The position numbers were made by a program, and so were the translations under genes. Positions 16,142-24,757 of a stretch of DNA of 49,982 nt are shown in pieces (within the stretch, counting starts at the first letter, position 1; each line of letters opens with the position of its first letter). The notes beneath the pieces are model-generated. The model saw nothing but the letters and a program-made list of their open reading frames with translations, searched no databases and had not been told where the DNA came from. Origin of the DNA: Alphaproteobacteria bacterium (GTDB lineage: Bacteria; Pseudomonadota; Alphaproteobacteria; UBA6615); assembly GCA_013003285.1 (NCBI GenBank), contig JABDJY010000487.1, forward strand, positions 1-49,982, given 5' to 3'.

Positions 16142-17113
16142 CTATCGCTGTTGTTCTGTGCGATCGGTCGCGGGTGGTGGCTGGCGCGACAGGGCGGAGA
16201 TTTCGTCGCGCAGCTCCGGCGACATTTCATAATACAGCGCGTCGAGGGACGGCTGCAATTGTTCCAGGCTGCGCGCGCCGATGATCGGGCAGGTCACCGC
16301 CGGGTGTCCGGCGGTCCAGGCCACGGCCAGGGTAACCGGGTGGACGCCCCTGGCGTCCGCGAACTCGGCAAAGGCGCCGGCGGTTTCCAACATCCATTCA
16401 TCCCCGTAACGGCGGGCATAGTTGGCATTTTCGATCAGCCGGCCATCATTGGGGCGTATGCCGGGCCGGTATTTGCCGCTCAGCAGCCCGCCACCGACCG
16501 GGCTATAGGTAATGACGCCAAGCTGCTCGGCCAGCGCCAGCGGGAAGATTTCGACCTCGGCCTGACGCTTGACCAGATTGTACATCGGCTGGATGACATC
16601 GAACCGCGCCCAGCCTTGCCGCGCCGAGATGCCGAGCGAGGTGGCGATTTGCCAGGCGGCATAGTTGCTAGCGCCGAGATAGATCACCTTGCCGGCCCGC
16701 ACCAGGTCCTCTAGCGCACGCAGCGTTTCCTCTATCGGGGCGTGTTCCTCGAAGCGATGCATGAACAAGATATCGAGCCGGTCGGTGCCGAGCCGCTTCA
16801 GGCTGGCCTCGACGGCGCGCGGGATGTGGCGCCGGGAGCCACCGCGGTCGTTGATGTCGTCGCTCATCGGGTTGAAGCATTTCGAGGTCAGAACCAACTC
16901 GTCGCGATGGCCGGCCATCAGGCCACCGAGGATTTGCTCAGCGCCGCCCTCGCTATAGCCATCGGCGCAGTCGAAGAAGTTGAACCCGCGATCGCGACAG
17001 GCGGCGTACATGCGCGCCGATTCGTCGGCATCGGCCTCGTCGCCGAACGACATGGCGCCGAAGCAGAATTTCGAGACCTGCAAACCGGTGCGACCGAGAT
17101 ATTTAAAGTCCAT
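16142..17113 (-). CDS. Aldo/keto reductase
   Basis: 323 residues of an NADPH-dependent aldo/keto reductase, (beta/alpha)8 barrel. The catalytic tetrad is complete: D48 and Y53 in FFDCADGYSEG, K78 in VLTSKCF and H119 in ILFMHRFEE. The N-terminal MDFKYLGRTGLQVSKFCFGA and the cofactor-binding end PIIGARSLEQLQPSLDAL match the YajO/YghZ-type branch, which reduces aldehydes and ketones with broad specificity. The start ATG at 17113 has AAGGGG upstream. It runs directly into the DUF2249/propeller gene (one-base gap), which suggests a linked function, but no substrate is evident. Confidence 0.9.
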   Translation of the reverse strand: MDFKYLGRTGLQVSKFCFGAMSFGDEADADESARMYAACRDRGFNFFDCADGYSEGGAEQILGGLMAGHRDELVLTSKCFNPMSDDINDRGGSRRHIPRAVEASLKRLGTDRLDILFMHRFEEHAPIEETLRALEDLVRAGKVIYLGASNYAAWQIATSLGISARQGWARFDVIQPMYNLVKRQAEVEIFPLALAEQLGVITYSPVGGGLLSGKYRPGIRPNDGRLIENANYARRYGDEWMLETAGAFAEFADARGVHPVTLAVAWTAGHPAVTCPIIGARSLEQLQPSLDALYYEMSPELRDEISALSRQPPPATDRTEQQR

Positions 17114-17209
17114 AGCTTGTTCCCCTTGCGCCGTGGCGGCGTTGAAAAACCTATCTTATGTTATCCGAGCTCGAGAGTTGAACCTTAAGGGGTGGCGGTG
17201 CCGAACGGC

Positions 17210-17241
17210 AGCCAAAAGAAAACCCCGCCGATGGGGCGGGG
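17210..17241 (-). terminator. Rho-independent terminator of trxA
   Basis: CCCCGCC (17223-17229) pairs perfectly with GGCGGGG (17235-17241) across a five-base loop. Read on the - strand the stem is followed by TTTTCTTTTGG (complement of 17210-17222). It begins 30 bases after the trxA stop, which fits a classic intrinsic terminator. Confidence 0.85.
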
Positions 17242-17270
17242 TGTATGAATTCTATCGGGTGACGCTGTGC

Positions 17271-17591
17271 TCACAGGTTTGACTCGACCCAATCGTAAAT
17301 CTGGCTCTTCGGCAGGCTACCGACCTTCATTGAAGCGACCTGGCCATCCTTGAACAGCAGCAGGGTGGGAATGCCGCGCACGCCGTATTTCGACGGGGTC
17401 ATGGGGTTATCGTCGATATTGAGTTTGGCGACGACCAATTCGCCGTCCTTGTCGTCCGACAATTCTTCCAAGGTCGGGCCGATTTGCTTACACGGTCCGC
17501 ACCATTCCGCCCAGAAATCCACAAGCACCGGCTTGTCGGATTGCAGTACGTCGGTTTCGAAGGAATCGTCTGAAATAGGTTTGCTGGCCAT
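17271..17591 (-). CDS. trxA: Thioredoxin 1
   Basis: 106 residues, the standard length. The active site is WCGPCK at residues 30-35, preceded by VLVDFWAEW. The cis-Pro loop is GIPTLLLFKDGQ, and the C-terminal helix is present. It is a cytoplasmic protein-disulfide reductant for ribonucleotide reductase, methionine sulfoxide reductase and peroxiredoxins. It lies downstream of addA on the same strand, a common alphaproteobacterial order, and is closed by an intrinsic terminator 30 bases beyond the stop. A perfect palindrome at 17665-17680 between addA and trxA suggests partly separate transcription. Confidence 0.97.
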   Translation of the reverse strand: MASKPISDDSFETDVLQSDKPVLVDFWAEWCGPCKQIGPTLEELSDDKDGELVVAKLNIDDNPMTPSKYGVRGIPTLLLFKDGQVASMKVGSLPKSQIYDWVESNL

Positions 17592-17664
17592 TATAGTGTC
17601 CTTGTCCTCGCGGGGGGCGGCGACTCACCGGTCGCGGCGTCGGTTCGCTGAGAAAAGTAGGTGC

Positions 17665-17680
17665 GACCCACCGGTGGGTC
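17665..17680 (-). terminator. Perfect 16-bp palindrome between addA and trxA, possible terminator
   Basis: GACCCACCGGTGGGTC reads the same on both strands. As RNA it could form a six-pair stem with a CCGG loop. On the - strand it starts 25 bases after the addA stop and is followed nine bases later by TTTTC. It is a plausible weak terminator of the addAB transcript; an operator for trxA is the alternative. Confidence 0.4.
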
Positions 17681-17704
17681 AAGCAACCACTTTGCGAATT
17701 CCGT

Positions 17705-20700
17705 TCACACCGGCGTGGGCAAGGCGCTGGAATGCTGGTCCAGCAAGGCATTGGGCAGTTCCATCAGGCGCGGTCCGTCGGTCCATAAAAGGCAACATTT
17801 GATCTCGAAACCGGGATAGGCGTCGGCCAGAAGCGCCCGATAGGCTGCCAATTGGCGCAAATAGACCGGCTGCACGGCGTCCGGTGTCTCTGGCGGCGGC
17901 CGGTTGGTCTTGTAGTCCACTACGGTCACCGTGCCGTCGGCGATCAGCAACCGATCGATTTGGCCGGAAACCACCCGCGCTTGGCCCTCTGCGCCGTTGG
18001 TCACGCCGGATAGGGGCACTTCGGCCAGGCTCGCCGGCCAAAACAGATCGGCGAACGCCGGTTCTTCGAGCACCGCCAGAGTTTCCGCAGCGAGCTGCGC
18101 CTGCGCCTCTTGGGATAATTCCAACGTGGCGCGCGCCAGATGATGGCGCGCCGCCGCGGCGCGGTGTTCGGGCGGCAGTTCCGGCAGCCATTGCATCAGA
18201 TAGTGGATGATGGTGCCGCGTTTGAAGCGGTTCAGATCGTCGGCATCATCGACCGGCGAGCGCACCGGCGGGTCCTGTTCGGCGCGCGACGGCGCGAGGG
18301 GCCGCGACGGGGTCGGTTCCGGTGGCGCCGGTTCGAGCGCCCAGGCCGGCAGGGGCGGCGGGTCGGCGCGCTGTTGCACTGTCGCTCCGGTCTCGGGCGC
18401 GTCCTGCTGGCTCGATTCCAGACGCAGAACGGTGGGCTCGATGGTTTCAGGATCGGCGGCGAGGAACGGGCTTTCGAGCGATCGGGCGACCCCTTCCAGC
18501 GCGTCCTCGACCATCCGGTACCAGCAATCGTCAGGTGCGCCGCGGGCGGTCTCCCAACCGCAGATATACAAACGGTCGCCGGCCCGGGTCATCGCCACAT
18601 AGAGAAGCCGGCGATATTCCTCGGCCTGAAGCGTGCGGGCGCGATCGCGCGCTTGCGTTGCCGCGCCGTCGCGATCCTCGGCGCGCGGCGCCCACAGCAT
18701 GATATCGCCGGTCTCGGGCCATAGCAGTTGCGGCGAAGCGACGGGCACCTGCATGGTATCGGGCAGGATGACGATGGGAGCCTGCAGGCCCTTGGCGCCG
18801 TGCACGGTCATCACGCGCACCGCCCCGCCGGCCTGTTCCAGATCGCGTTTCACCTCGGCGCGGCCGGTCGCCATCCAATGGAGAAACCCCTGCAGCGAGG
18901 GCGTGTTGGTGCGCTCATAGGTCAACGCCAGGGAGAGGAACTCGTCGAGCGGATCGGCCGCATCCGGGCCCAGCCGCGCCAGGATCGACGCGCGGCCGCC
19001 GCGGTTGAGCAGCTGGGCATAGAGCTCGTAGGGGCGCAGAAAATCGACCTCGCCGAGCAGGTGAGAAAGATAATCATAGGCGCGCTCGAAGCGCTCTTCG
19101 CCGCCGGCCCGCTGACGCAGCGCGTACCACAGGCTGCCGTCGCGTTGATGGGCTAGCTGGAACAGATCGTCGTCATTCAGCCCCAGCAACGGGCCCTTCA
19201 AGACGGTCGCCAGGGTGAGATCGTCTTCCGGCAGCAGTAGGAATTCACCCAGCGCCAGCAGATCCATCACCGCCAGCTGCTCGTTCAATACCATGCGGTC
19301 GACGCCGGCGACGGCGACGTCCAAATCCTTTAGGGCGCGCACCAGCGCTTCGACGAACGGCCCGCGGCGGCGCACCAAAATCATGATGTCCGAGGCTTCG
19401 ATGGGCCGGCCGCGGCTTTCGAGAATTTCGCCCTCATGTATCCACGCCGCGATGCGACGCGCCACCAGCCCGGCCAGACGCTCGCGCGCGCCGGGGGCGG
19501 ACACCCGGTCCACCGGCGGTTTCCAGGGTTCCGGCTCGGGCGGGCCGATGGGCGTGAGAGGCGGCCACAGCTCGACGCAACCGCCGGCACCGGCTCGGAT
19601 CGGCAGATGCTGCAACGTATCGCCATCCTCGACCACGCCGGAACGCGCCGGCATGTGGGCAAAAACCGCATCGACGGCTTGCAGCACCGGTCCGGTCGAG
19701 CGGAACGACACGTCGAGGCGCACATCCTCCCAGCCCGGCTCGGCGTCGTTGGCGCGGTTCTGGAAGTAGCGCCGCATGCCTTCGAAAGCCGCGGGCTGGG
19801 CGCCTTGGAAACTGTAGATCGACTGTTTGACATCGCCGACCGCAAACACGCTGCGGGTCGGCAGTTGGGCACCTTCCAGCGCCTCCTCGCGAACGCCCAT
19901 CCCGGCGTAAAACTCATCGGCCAGGGCGGCGACCACCCGCCATTGGTCGGGATTGGTGTCTTGCGCCTCGTCGATGAGAATATGGTCGACGCCGCCATCG
20001 AGCTTGAACAACACCCAGGCGGCGCGGCCTTCGGCCTCGAGCAACTGGCGGGTGCGAATAATCAGATCGTCATAATCGAGCAGCGCGCGCGCCGATTTAT
20101 GGCGAGTGTAGGATTCGATCAGCGCATCGGCGATGCGCACCAGCACCGAGGTCGCCTGCGCCACATTGGCGCTGCGCAACCGCTCCTTGATGGTGAGGAT
20201 TCGCGCCGCCTCCGTGGCCAAAAAATCGCCGGCTTCGGGATCGCGCGCCAGGGCCGGTTTGGTGATCAGCGATTTACGCACCTCGCCGGTCCGGGTCAGA
20301 AAGATTGCGCTATAGGTTTCGAAATAGGGGCCACGCCCCTCAGGTTCGGCCAGCCAGAGGCCGATCGCGTCGGCGCGCTTCTGATCGGCGGCGCTGCCTT
20401 GCGACAGCGCGGTGGTGGCGCGACGCAGGCCCGCATCGTCGAATGCGCCGGCATCGCAAGCCGCGCTGATTATGACTTCGGGCGTATCGTTCGGATCTAG
20501 GTCTAGGGTAGTGTAAATGGCTGTCACCAAGGCTTCCACGCTGCCATGGCGGGCGATTAGATCGGCGATGCGTCCGCGCGCGGCCGTCAGTTCGGCCATC
20601 AGCTCGGGAAAGCGTGTCTCATGGATGCGGCTGGTGATGTCAGCCACGGCGGCGGCCAGGGGGCTATCGTCGACCTGGGCGCGCACCATCAATTCGAGCT

Positions 20701-21199
20701 GCACCGCCTCGAGCAACTCGCTGGAATCGCGCTCATCCATCACCGCGAAATGGGGCACCACCTCGGCTTCGATGGGGAAGCGCCGCAACACCGATTGGCA
20801 GAAGGCATGGATGGTCATGATCTTCATGCCGTCGGGCACGTCGAGCACCTGGGCGAACAGCCGGCGCGCCCGGCGGAACTGTGCGCCATCGACCGGTTTG
20901 CGGGTGAGCGATTCCAATTTCTCGGTAAGTTCGTGCTCGTCGGCGATGGCCCAATTGCCTAACTCGGCGTTGATCCTCTGGGCCATTTCCGCCGCCGCCG
21001 CTTTGGTGAAGGTTAGGCAGAGGATGCGTTGGGGCGCCACCCCGGCCAGCAACAGGCTTAACACCCGGTCGGTCAGCACCTTTGTCTTGCCCGACCCTGC
21101 CGAGGCCGCCACCCAGGCACTGGCGCGCGGGTTCGCCGCCCGGCGCTGATTGACTTCCGTCAGCTGGTAAAGCTGCTCGGGGACCGCGGCGATGCTCAT
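17705..21199 (-). CDS. addA: Double-strand break repair helicase-nuclease AddA
   Basis: Helicase/nuclease subunit of AddAB, the alphaproteobacterial counterpart of RecBCD, which resects DNA ends for RecA. From ATG 21199, overlapping the addB stop as ATGA, it has 1164 residues. The UvrD-like helicase motifs are Walker A AASAGSGKTK (31-40), LTFTKAAAAEM (62-72), DEAQ (410-413, in ILIDEAQDTNPDQW), VMTVHGAKGLQAPIV and YVAMTRAGDRLYI. The C-terminal RecB-type nuclease shows SGQIDRLLI and the catalytic DYK (about 1095-1097) in VVDYKTNRPPP. Length and domain order fit alphaproteobacterial AddA. It lies last in the run divL-tsaE-addB-addA. Confidence 0.96.
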   Translation of the reverse strand: MSIAAVPEQLYQLTEVNQRRAANPRASAWVAASAGSGKTKVLTDRVLSLLLAGVAPQRILCLTFTKAAAAEMAQRINAELGNWAIADEHELTEKLESLTRKPVDGAQFRRARRLFAQVLDVPDGMKIMTIHAFCQSVLRRFPIEAEVVPHFAVMDERDSSELLEAVQLELMVRAQVDDSPLAAAVADITSRIHETRFPELMAELTAARGRIADLIARHGSVEALVTAIYTTLDLDPNDTPEVIISAACDAGAFDDAGLRRATTALSQGSAADQKRADAIGLWLAEPEGRGPYFETYSAIFLTRTGEVRKSLITKPALARDPEAGDFLATEAARILTIKERLRSANVAQATSVLVRIADALIESYTRHKSARALLDYDDLIIRTRQLLEAEGRAAWVLFKLDGGVDHILIDEAQDTNPDQWRVVAALADEFYAGMGVREEALEGAQLPTRSVFAVGDVKQSIYSFQGAQPAAFEGMRRYFQNRANDAEPGWEDVRLDVSFRSTGPVLQAVDAVFAHMPARSGVVEDGDTLQHLPIRAGAGGCVELWPPLTPIGPPEPEPWKPPVDRVSAPGARERLAGLVARRIAAWIHEGEILESRGRPIEASDIMILVRRRGPFVEALVRALKDLDVAVAGVDRMVLNEQLAVMDLLALGEFLLLPEDDLTLATVLKGPLLGLNDDDLFQLAHQRDGSLWYALRQRAGGEERFERAYDYLSHLLGEVDFLRPYELYAQLLNRGGRASILARLGPDAADPLDEFLSLALTYERTNTPSLQGFLHWMATGRAEVKRDLEQAGGAVRVMTVHGAKGLQAPIVILPDTMQVPVASPQLLWPETGDIMLWAPRAEDRDGAATQARDRARTLQAEEYRRLLYVAMTRAGDRLYICGWETARGAPDDCWYRMVEDALEGVARSLESPFLAADPETIEPTVLRLESSQQDAPETGATVQQRADPPPLPAWALEPAPPEPTPSRPLAPSRAEQDPPVRSPVDDADDLNRFKRGTIIHYLMQWLPELPPEHRAAAARHHLARATLELSQEAQAQLAAETLAVLEEPAFADLFWPASLAEVPLSGVTNGAEGQARVVSGQIDRLLIADGTVTVVDYKTNRPPPETPDAVQPVYLRQLAAYRALLADAYPGFEIKCCLLWTDGPRLMELPNALLDQHSSALPTPV

Positions 21200-24100
21200 G
21201 GATCGTCTCCGCCATCGGCGCCCGGTGCCGACCATTCCTTGACCCGAGCCAGATGTTCATAGTCGGAATAGCGCGGAGCCCAGTTGGCGCGGGGCCGGCT
21301 TTCATAGGCGGTTGTGGGGTCGTCGAAGGTTTCGATCAGATGGGCCAAACCGGCCTGTGCCTGCTGCGCCAATTCGTCGGGGGCATCGCCGCCAACCGAC
21401 GACACCGCGCCGACGATACGACCGCCGCTCAACCGCCAATATTCCAGGTCGCCGACGGTCCCCGGCGCTATATTTTCAAACCCGCCGGCCAGCGCCATCG
21501 CGGCTTCCAGCGGTAGTTGCGGCGCGAACCCGGCAACGACTTCGGCGGCGCCCGGCACCGCGCCGGTCTTGAAGTCGATGATTGCCAGCCTGCCGTCGGT
21601 CAACCGGTCGACCCGGTCGGCGCGGGCGACAAGTTCGAAGGGCCCCTGCGGGCCGCTCAACGCCAGGCTTCCCCGCACTTCGGTATGGGTTTTCGCGACG
21701 GTGGCGCGGCGCGCGGTTTCGGTTTTGATAAACCAGGTGGCGATGCGCTGAAAGCGCGGCCACCAGAAGGTCCATACCGCCGGCAGCGTTCGGATCGGCG
21801 TGAGAATCTCTGCCCCGGTATCGATCAGCCGGTCGTACGCATCTTGCGGCAGCGGTCCCGTCGGGCATTGGTCGAGGAACCGGTCGAGCACGCCATGGAT
21901 GAGCGAACCATAGTCGGCGGCGTCCGGGGCTTGATCGATCGGCGCCAAGGCGCGCAATTTCAGAATATGACGGGCATAGATGGCGTAGGGATCGCGCATC
22001 CAGGTTTCGATCTCGGTGACCGACAGACGGCGTGGCCGGGCGGCGACCGGTGGCGTGGGCCGTGGTCGCGCGCGATCGGCGATGGCAGCTATGGGTTCGC
22101 CGTCGGGCGCGGCCAGCGCGAGACCGCGGTGCCAAGCCAGCCATTTCTTGCCGCGCGCGACGATCTCATCGGGGTCGAGGCCCAGCGGCCGGGCGGCGAA
22201 TTCCAGGCGGGTCAGCCAGCGCGCCGGCACGGTGGGCGATCCATCAACCCGGCGCGAGCGGGTTAGATAGATTTCGCCGGCGCCCAAGGCCTGGGTGAAG
22301 TCATGGGCGCTCAACCCGGTGCGGCGCTCGGGCTGCGGCAGGCCGAAATCGGCGCGCATGGGGCGGCTCATCCACGGGTCGGCGGCCAGCGCCGGCGGCC
22401 AGCTATCCTCGTTGAGACCGCCCAGAATCATTACATCGTAGCGCTGCAGCCGCGCCTCCAGCGGCCCCAGGATGGCGAGACGGGGATGGCTGCCATATCG
22501 CGGGCGCACCGTGCGTCCGGTAAACAGCGCTTCGAGCAACGCCGGATAGCGCGCCGCCGATACCGGGCCCAGAATTTGGCCGGCATCGACCAGCTCGGTG
22601 ACGAAGGCGGCGAGGCTTTCCCCGGCATCGCCCGCCCACAGGCGCTCGGCGCCCGGTAGATCATCGCTTGCCGCCAGGGCTTCGGCGAAGCGGGCATGCG
22701 CCTCGACAATTTCGCTCAGGGGCCGCGATGGGCCGGCCAGCATGTCGGCGAAAGGCTGCGCGCTGACCATCAGGGCATCGAGCATGTCGGCGGCGGCGGT
22801 CAGTTCGGGGTTGTCGTCCTCGCTGGCATCGGCAGCGCGGCGGGTGGCGGCGGCCAGGGCGGCGAGGCCGGGTGCCTGGCGGGGTCCCCGCAGCACGGCG
22901 ATCTCCAACGCCCGCACCAGGCCCCGAAAGGTCCCCGGCGCGAACCCGCCTGCCGCCAGCGGATGTTTTAGGGCCGACAATAGGGGAAATGGCGCGGCGT
23001 CTTGTCCAATCAGGTCGACGATCAGGCGAAAGAACACCCCCGGGGGTGTTTCCGCCAGGGGCACACCGCCGCTATCGTCGACGACTATATTCCAGCGGGC
23101 CAAGGCACCGGCGACGCGGCGCGCCAGGTCCCGGTCGGGGGTTACCAGAGCCGCCGTGCGGCCATGGTCGCGGTCGGTCAAGGTGTCGCGCATGATGAGC
23201 GCGATAACACCGGCCTCTTCATCGGCGCCGGCGCAATCGATACGGGTGGCGCCATCTAACGCCGCCGGCTCGACGGCGCCGATATCGGCCCAGCTATCGG
23301 TCGCCGGCGCCGGCCGCAGCGCCGCGCTGATCAGTTTGGCGCGGGCGCGCTGGCGGTCGTCGGCTGGCGGTACCCCAGGCCAGTCACCGACATCGTCGCG
23401 TGACACGCCGAGACGGGTCAGCAGGTGGCGCAGGCCGAATTGCGGGTGGGAGGGCTCAATCTGATCCCACACTTCAGGGTCCAGCTCGCGATCCAGCCCC
23501 GGCAATACCACGGCGCCGGTGGGCAGGCGGGCGACGACCGCCAGCAGATCTGCCGTCGCCGGAATACTGCCGGTGCTGCCCGCGGCGATCACCGGGGTCG
23601 GTGGTGGGGTGCGTTGCCAATTCTCCGCCCGCGCGGCCAGCAATAGATTACGCCGTTCGGCGGAATCGATGACCCCCTCTGCGGCCAAACGTTCGGGCCA
23701 GGCGCCGGTCAATACGCCGAGAAACTGTAAGGTGAGCTGCCAGTGGACGGCGTAGTCTTCCGGCACCAGCCCGGCGAGCGCGTCGAAGTCGAGACGTTCG
23801 GTCTGTACCTGATCGAGCAGGTTCGACAGTTCCGCGGCGAGGCGCACCGCCTGGTCGATCGGCAATTGACCGTCGCCCTGCCTCTCTTCGCCGGTTTGTG
23901 CCGCGCTCTCTTGAACCAGACGCGCGAGCAGGAGCCGCCGGCGCATATCGCCGATCGCCGGCGGAATCTCACGCTCTGTCTCCGGCGTTTGCATGGCCAT
24001 CAGGTCGAACTGCAGCGCATCCTCATCAACATCGCCGATCGGCACCATGCGCGGCAGCAGCAGCGCACGGCCGGCGCTATGGCGCAGAAACGCATCTTGT

Positions 24101-24273
24101 AATGCTCGGCAGGCGCGCCGCGTCGGCAGCAGAACCAGAACCCGCGCCAGGGCCAGCGGATCATCGGCGTCGGCGTGATCCGCCGCGATTCCCGCCGCGA
24201 GCGCATCGACAAAGGGCATATGGGACGGGATGGTGAAGACCGATGCGTCCCCCATGGCGCGATCAGAGGGCAT
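21196..24273 (-). CDS. addB: Double-strand break repair protein AddB
   Basis: Second subunit of AddAB, with an inactive helicase-like N-terminus and a nuclease C-terminus. ATG 24273 is chosen because GGAGG stands six bases upstream. It overlaps the tsaE stop by 11 bases and gives 1025 residues; ATG 24255 is an alternative and earlier in-frame Met codons lie inside tsaE. Recognisable parts are VLVLLPTRRACRALQDAFL near the start, RYDVMILGGLNEDSWPPA in the middle, and at the C-terminus SVTEIETWMRDPYAIYAR, YGSLIHGVLDRF and the RecB-type nuclease motif IIDFKTG with D900 and K902. The stop overlaps the addA start. Confidence 0.95.
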   Translation of the reverse strand: MPSDRAMGDASVFTIPSHMPFVDALAAGIAADHADADDPLALARVLVLLPTRRACRALQDAFLRHSAGRALLLPRMVPIGDVDEDALQFDLMAMQTPETEREIPPAIGDMRRRLLLARLVQESAAQTGEERQGDGQLPIDQAVRLAAELSNLLDQVQTERLDFDALAGLVPEDYAVHWQLTLQFLGVLTGAWPERLAAEGVIDSAERRNLLLAARAENWQRTPPPTPVIAAGSTGSIPATADLLAVVARLPTGAVVLPGLDRELDPEVWDQIEPSHPQFGLRHLLTRLGVSRDDVGDWPGVPPADDRQRARAKLISAALRPAPATDSWADIGAVEPAALDGATRIDCAGADEEAGVIALIMRDTLTDRDHGRTAALVTPDRDLARRVAGALARWNIVVDDSGGVPLAETPPGVFFRLIVDLIGQDAAPFPLLSALKHPLAAGGFAPGTFRGLVRALEIAVLRGPRQAPGLAALAAATRRAADASEDDNPELTAAADMLDALMVSAQPFADMLAGPSRPLSEIVEAHARFAEALAASDDLPGAERLWAGDAGESLAAFVTELVDAGQILGPVSAARYPALLEALFTGRTVRPRYGSHPRLAILGPLEARLQRYDVMILGGLNEDSWPPALAADPWMSRPMRADFGLPQPERRTGLSAHDFTQALGAGEIYLTRSRRVDGSPTVPARWLTRLEFAARPLGLDPDEIVARGKKWLAWHRGLALAAPDGEPIAAIADRARPRPTPPVAARPRRLSVTEIETWMRDPYAIYARHILKLRALAPIDQAPDAADYGSLIHGVLDRFLDQCPTGPLPQDAYDRLIDTGAEILTPIRTLPAVWTFWWPRFQRIATWFIKTETARRATVAKTHTEVRGSLALSGPQGPFELVARADRVDRLTDGRLAIIDFKTGAVPGAAEVVAGFAPQLPLEAAMALAGGFENIAPGTVGDLEYWRLSGGRIVGAVSSVGGDAPDELAQQAQAGLAHLIETFDDPTTAYESRPRANWAPRYSDYEHLARVKEWSAPGADGGDDP

Positions 24274-24757
24274 GGCTCGCCTCCGCCAGCCGGTGTCCCC
24301 AATCGCCATATGCGAGCAGCTCGGCGCGCCTTCCGTCGTCGTCATTGTCGGCATAGGATAAATGGATCTCGAGGCGGTTCGCCGGCAATTGTGCCCCCAT
24401 GCGTTCCGGCCATTCGATCAGCGAAATCCCTTCGGCCAGCGCCTCGTCGAGGCCAAGTTCGATAATTTCGTCGGGATCGTCGATACGGTAGAGGTCGAAA
24501 TGCCAAACCGGCACCGTTGACAGATCGTAGCTCTGCACCAATGTAAATGTCGGGCTCGGCACTTCGCCCCTATGGCCCAGCTTGCTGATGAGAGCGCGGG
24601 CGAGCGTGGTCTTCCCGGCGCCCAATTCGCCGTATAGCGCAACAACATCGCCGGTGCGCAGCATGTCGGCGATGGCCGCCCCCAGCTTTTCCGTGGCGGC
24701 TATATCGGGCAGGTCGCGGGAGAGTGGCGCCGGCGCCGTACCGGTCGGCGGCGTCAT
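24263..24757 (-). CDS. tsaE: tRNA threonylcarbamoyladenosine biosynthesis ATPase TsaE
   Basis: Small ATPase that drives the TsaBDE complex in t6A37 modification of ANN-decoding tRNAs. From ATG 24757, overlapping the divL stop as ATGA, it has 164 residues, normal for the family. Walker A is GELGAGKTT (residues 43-51). Further signatures are VPSPTFTLVQSYD, VWHFDLYRIDDPDE and LIEWPERM. Earlier in-frame starts lie inside divL. The tsaE-divL neighbourhood is typical of alphaproteobacteria. Confidence 0.95.
   Translation of the reverse strand: MTPPTGTAPAPLSRDLPDIAATEKLGAAIADMLRTGDVVALYGELGAGKTTLARALISKLGHRGEVPSPTFTLVQSYDLSTVPVWHFDLYRIDDPDEIIELGLDEALAEGISLIEWPERMGAQLPANRLEIHLSYADNDDDGRRAELLAYGDWGHRLAEASHAL

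Noticed and set aside
23033..23050. Perfect 18-bp palindrome AACACCCCCGGGGGTGTT
   Set aside because: It lies inside the addB coding region and encodes an ordinary segment (ETPPGVFF); no second copy or promoter context was seen.
17705..24273. Long antisense open frames opposite addA and addB
   Set aside because: They are GC-rich shadow frames with Arg/Pro/Ala-biased composition and no start-site context; the - strand genes carry all family motifs.
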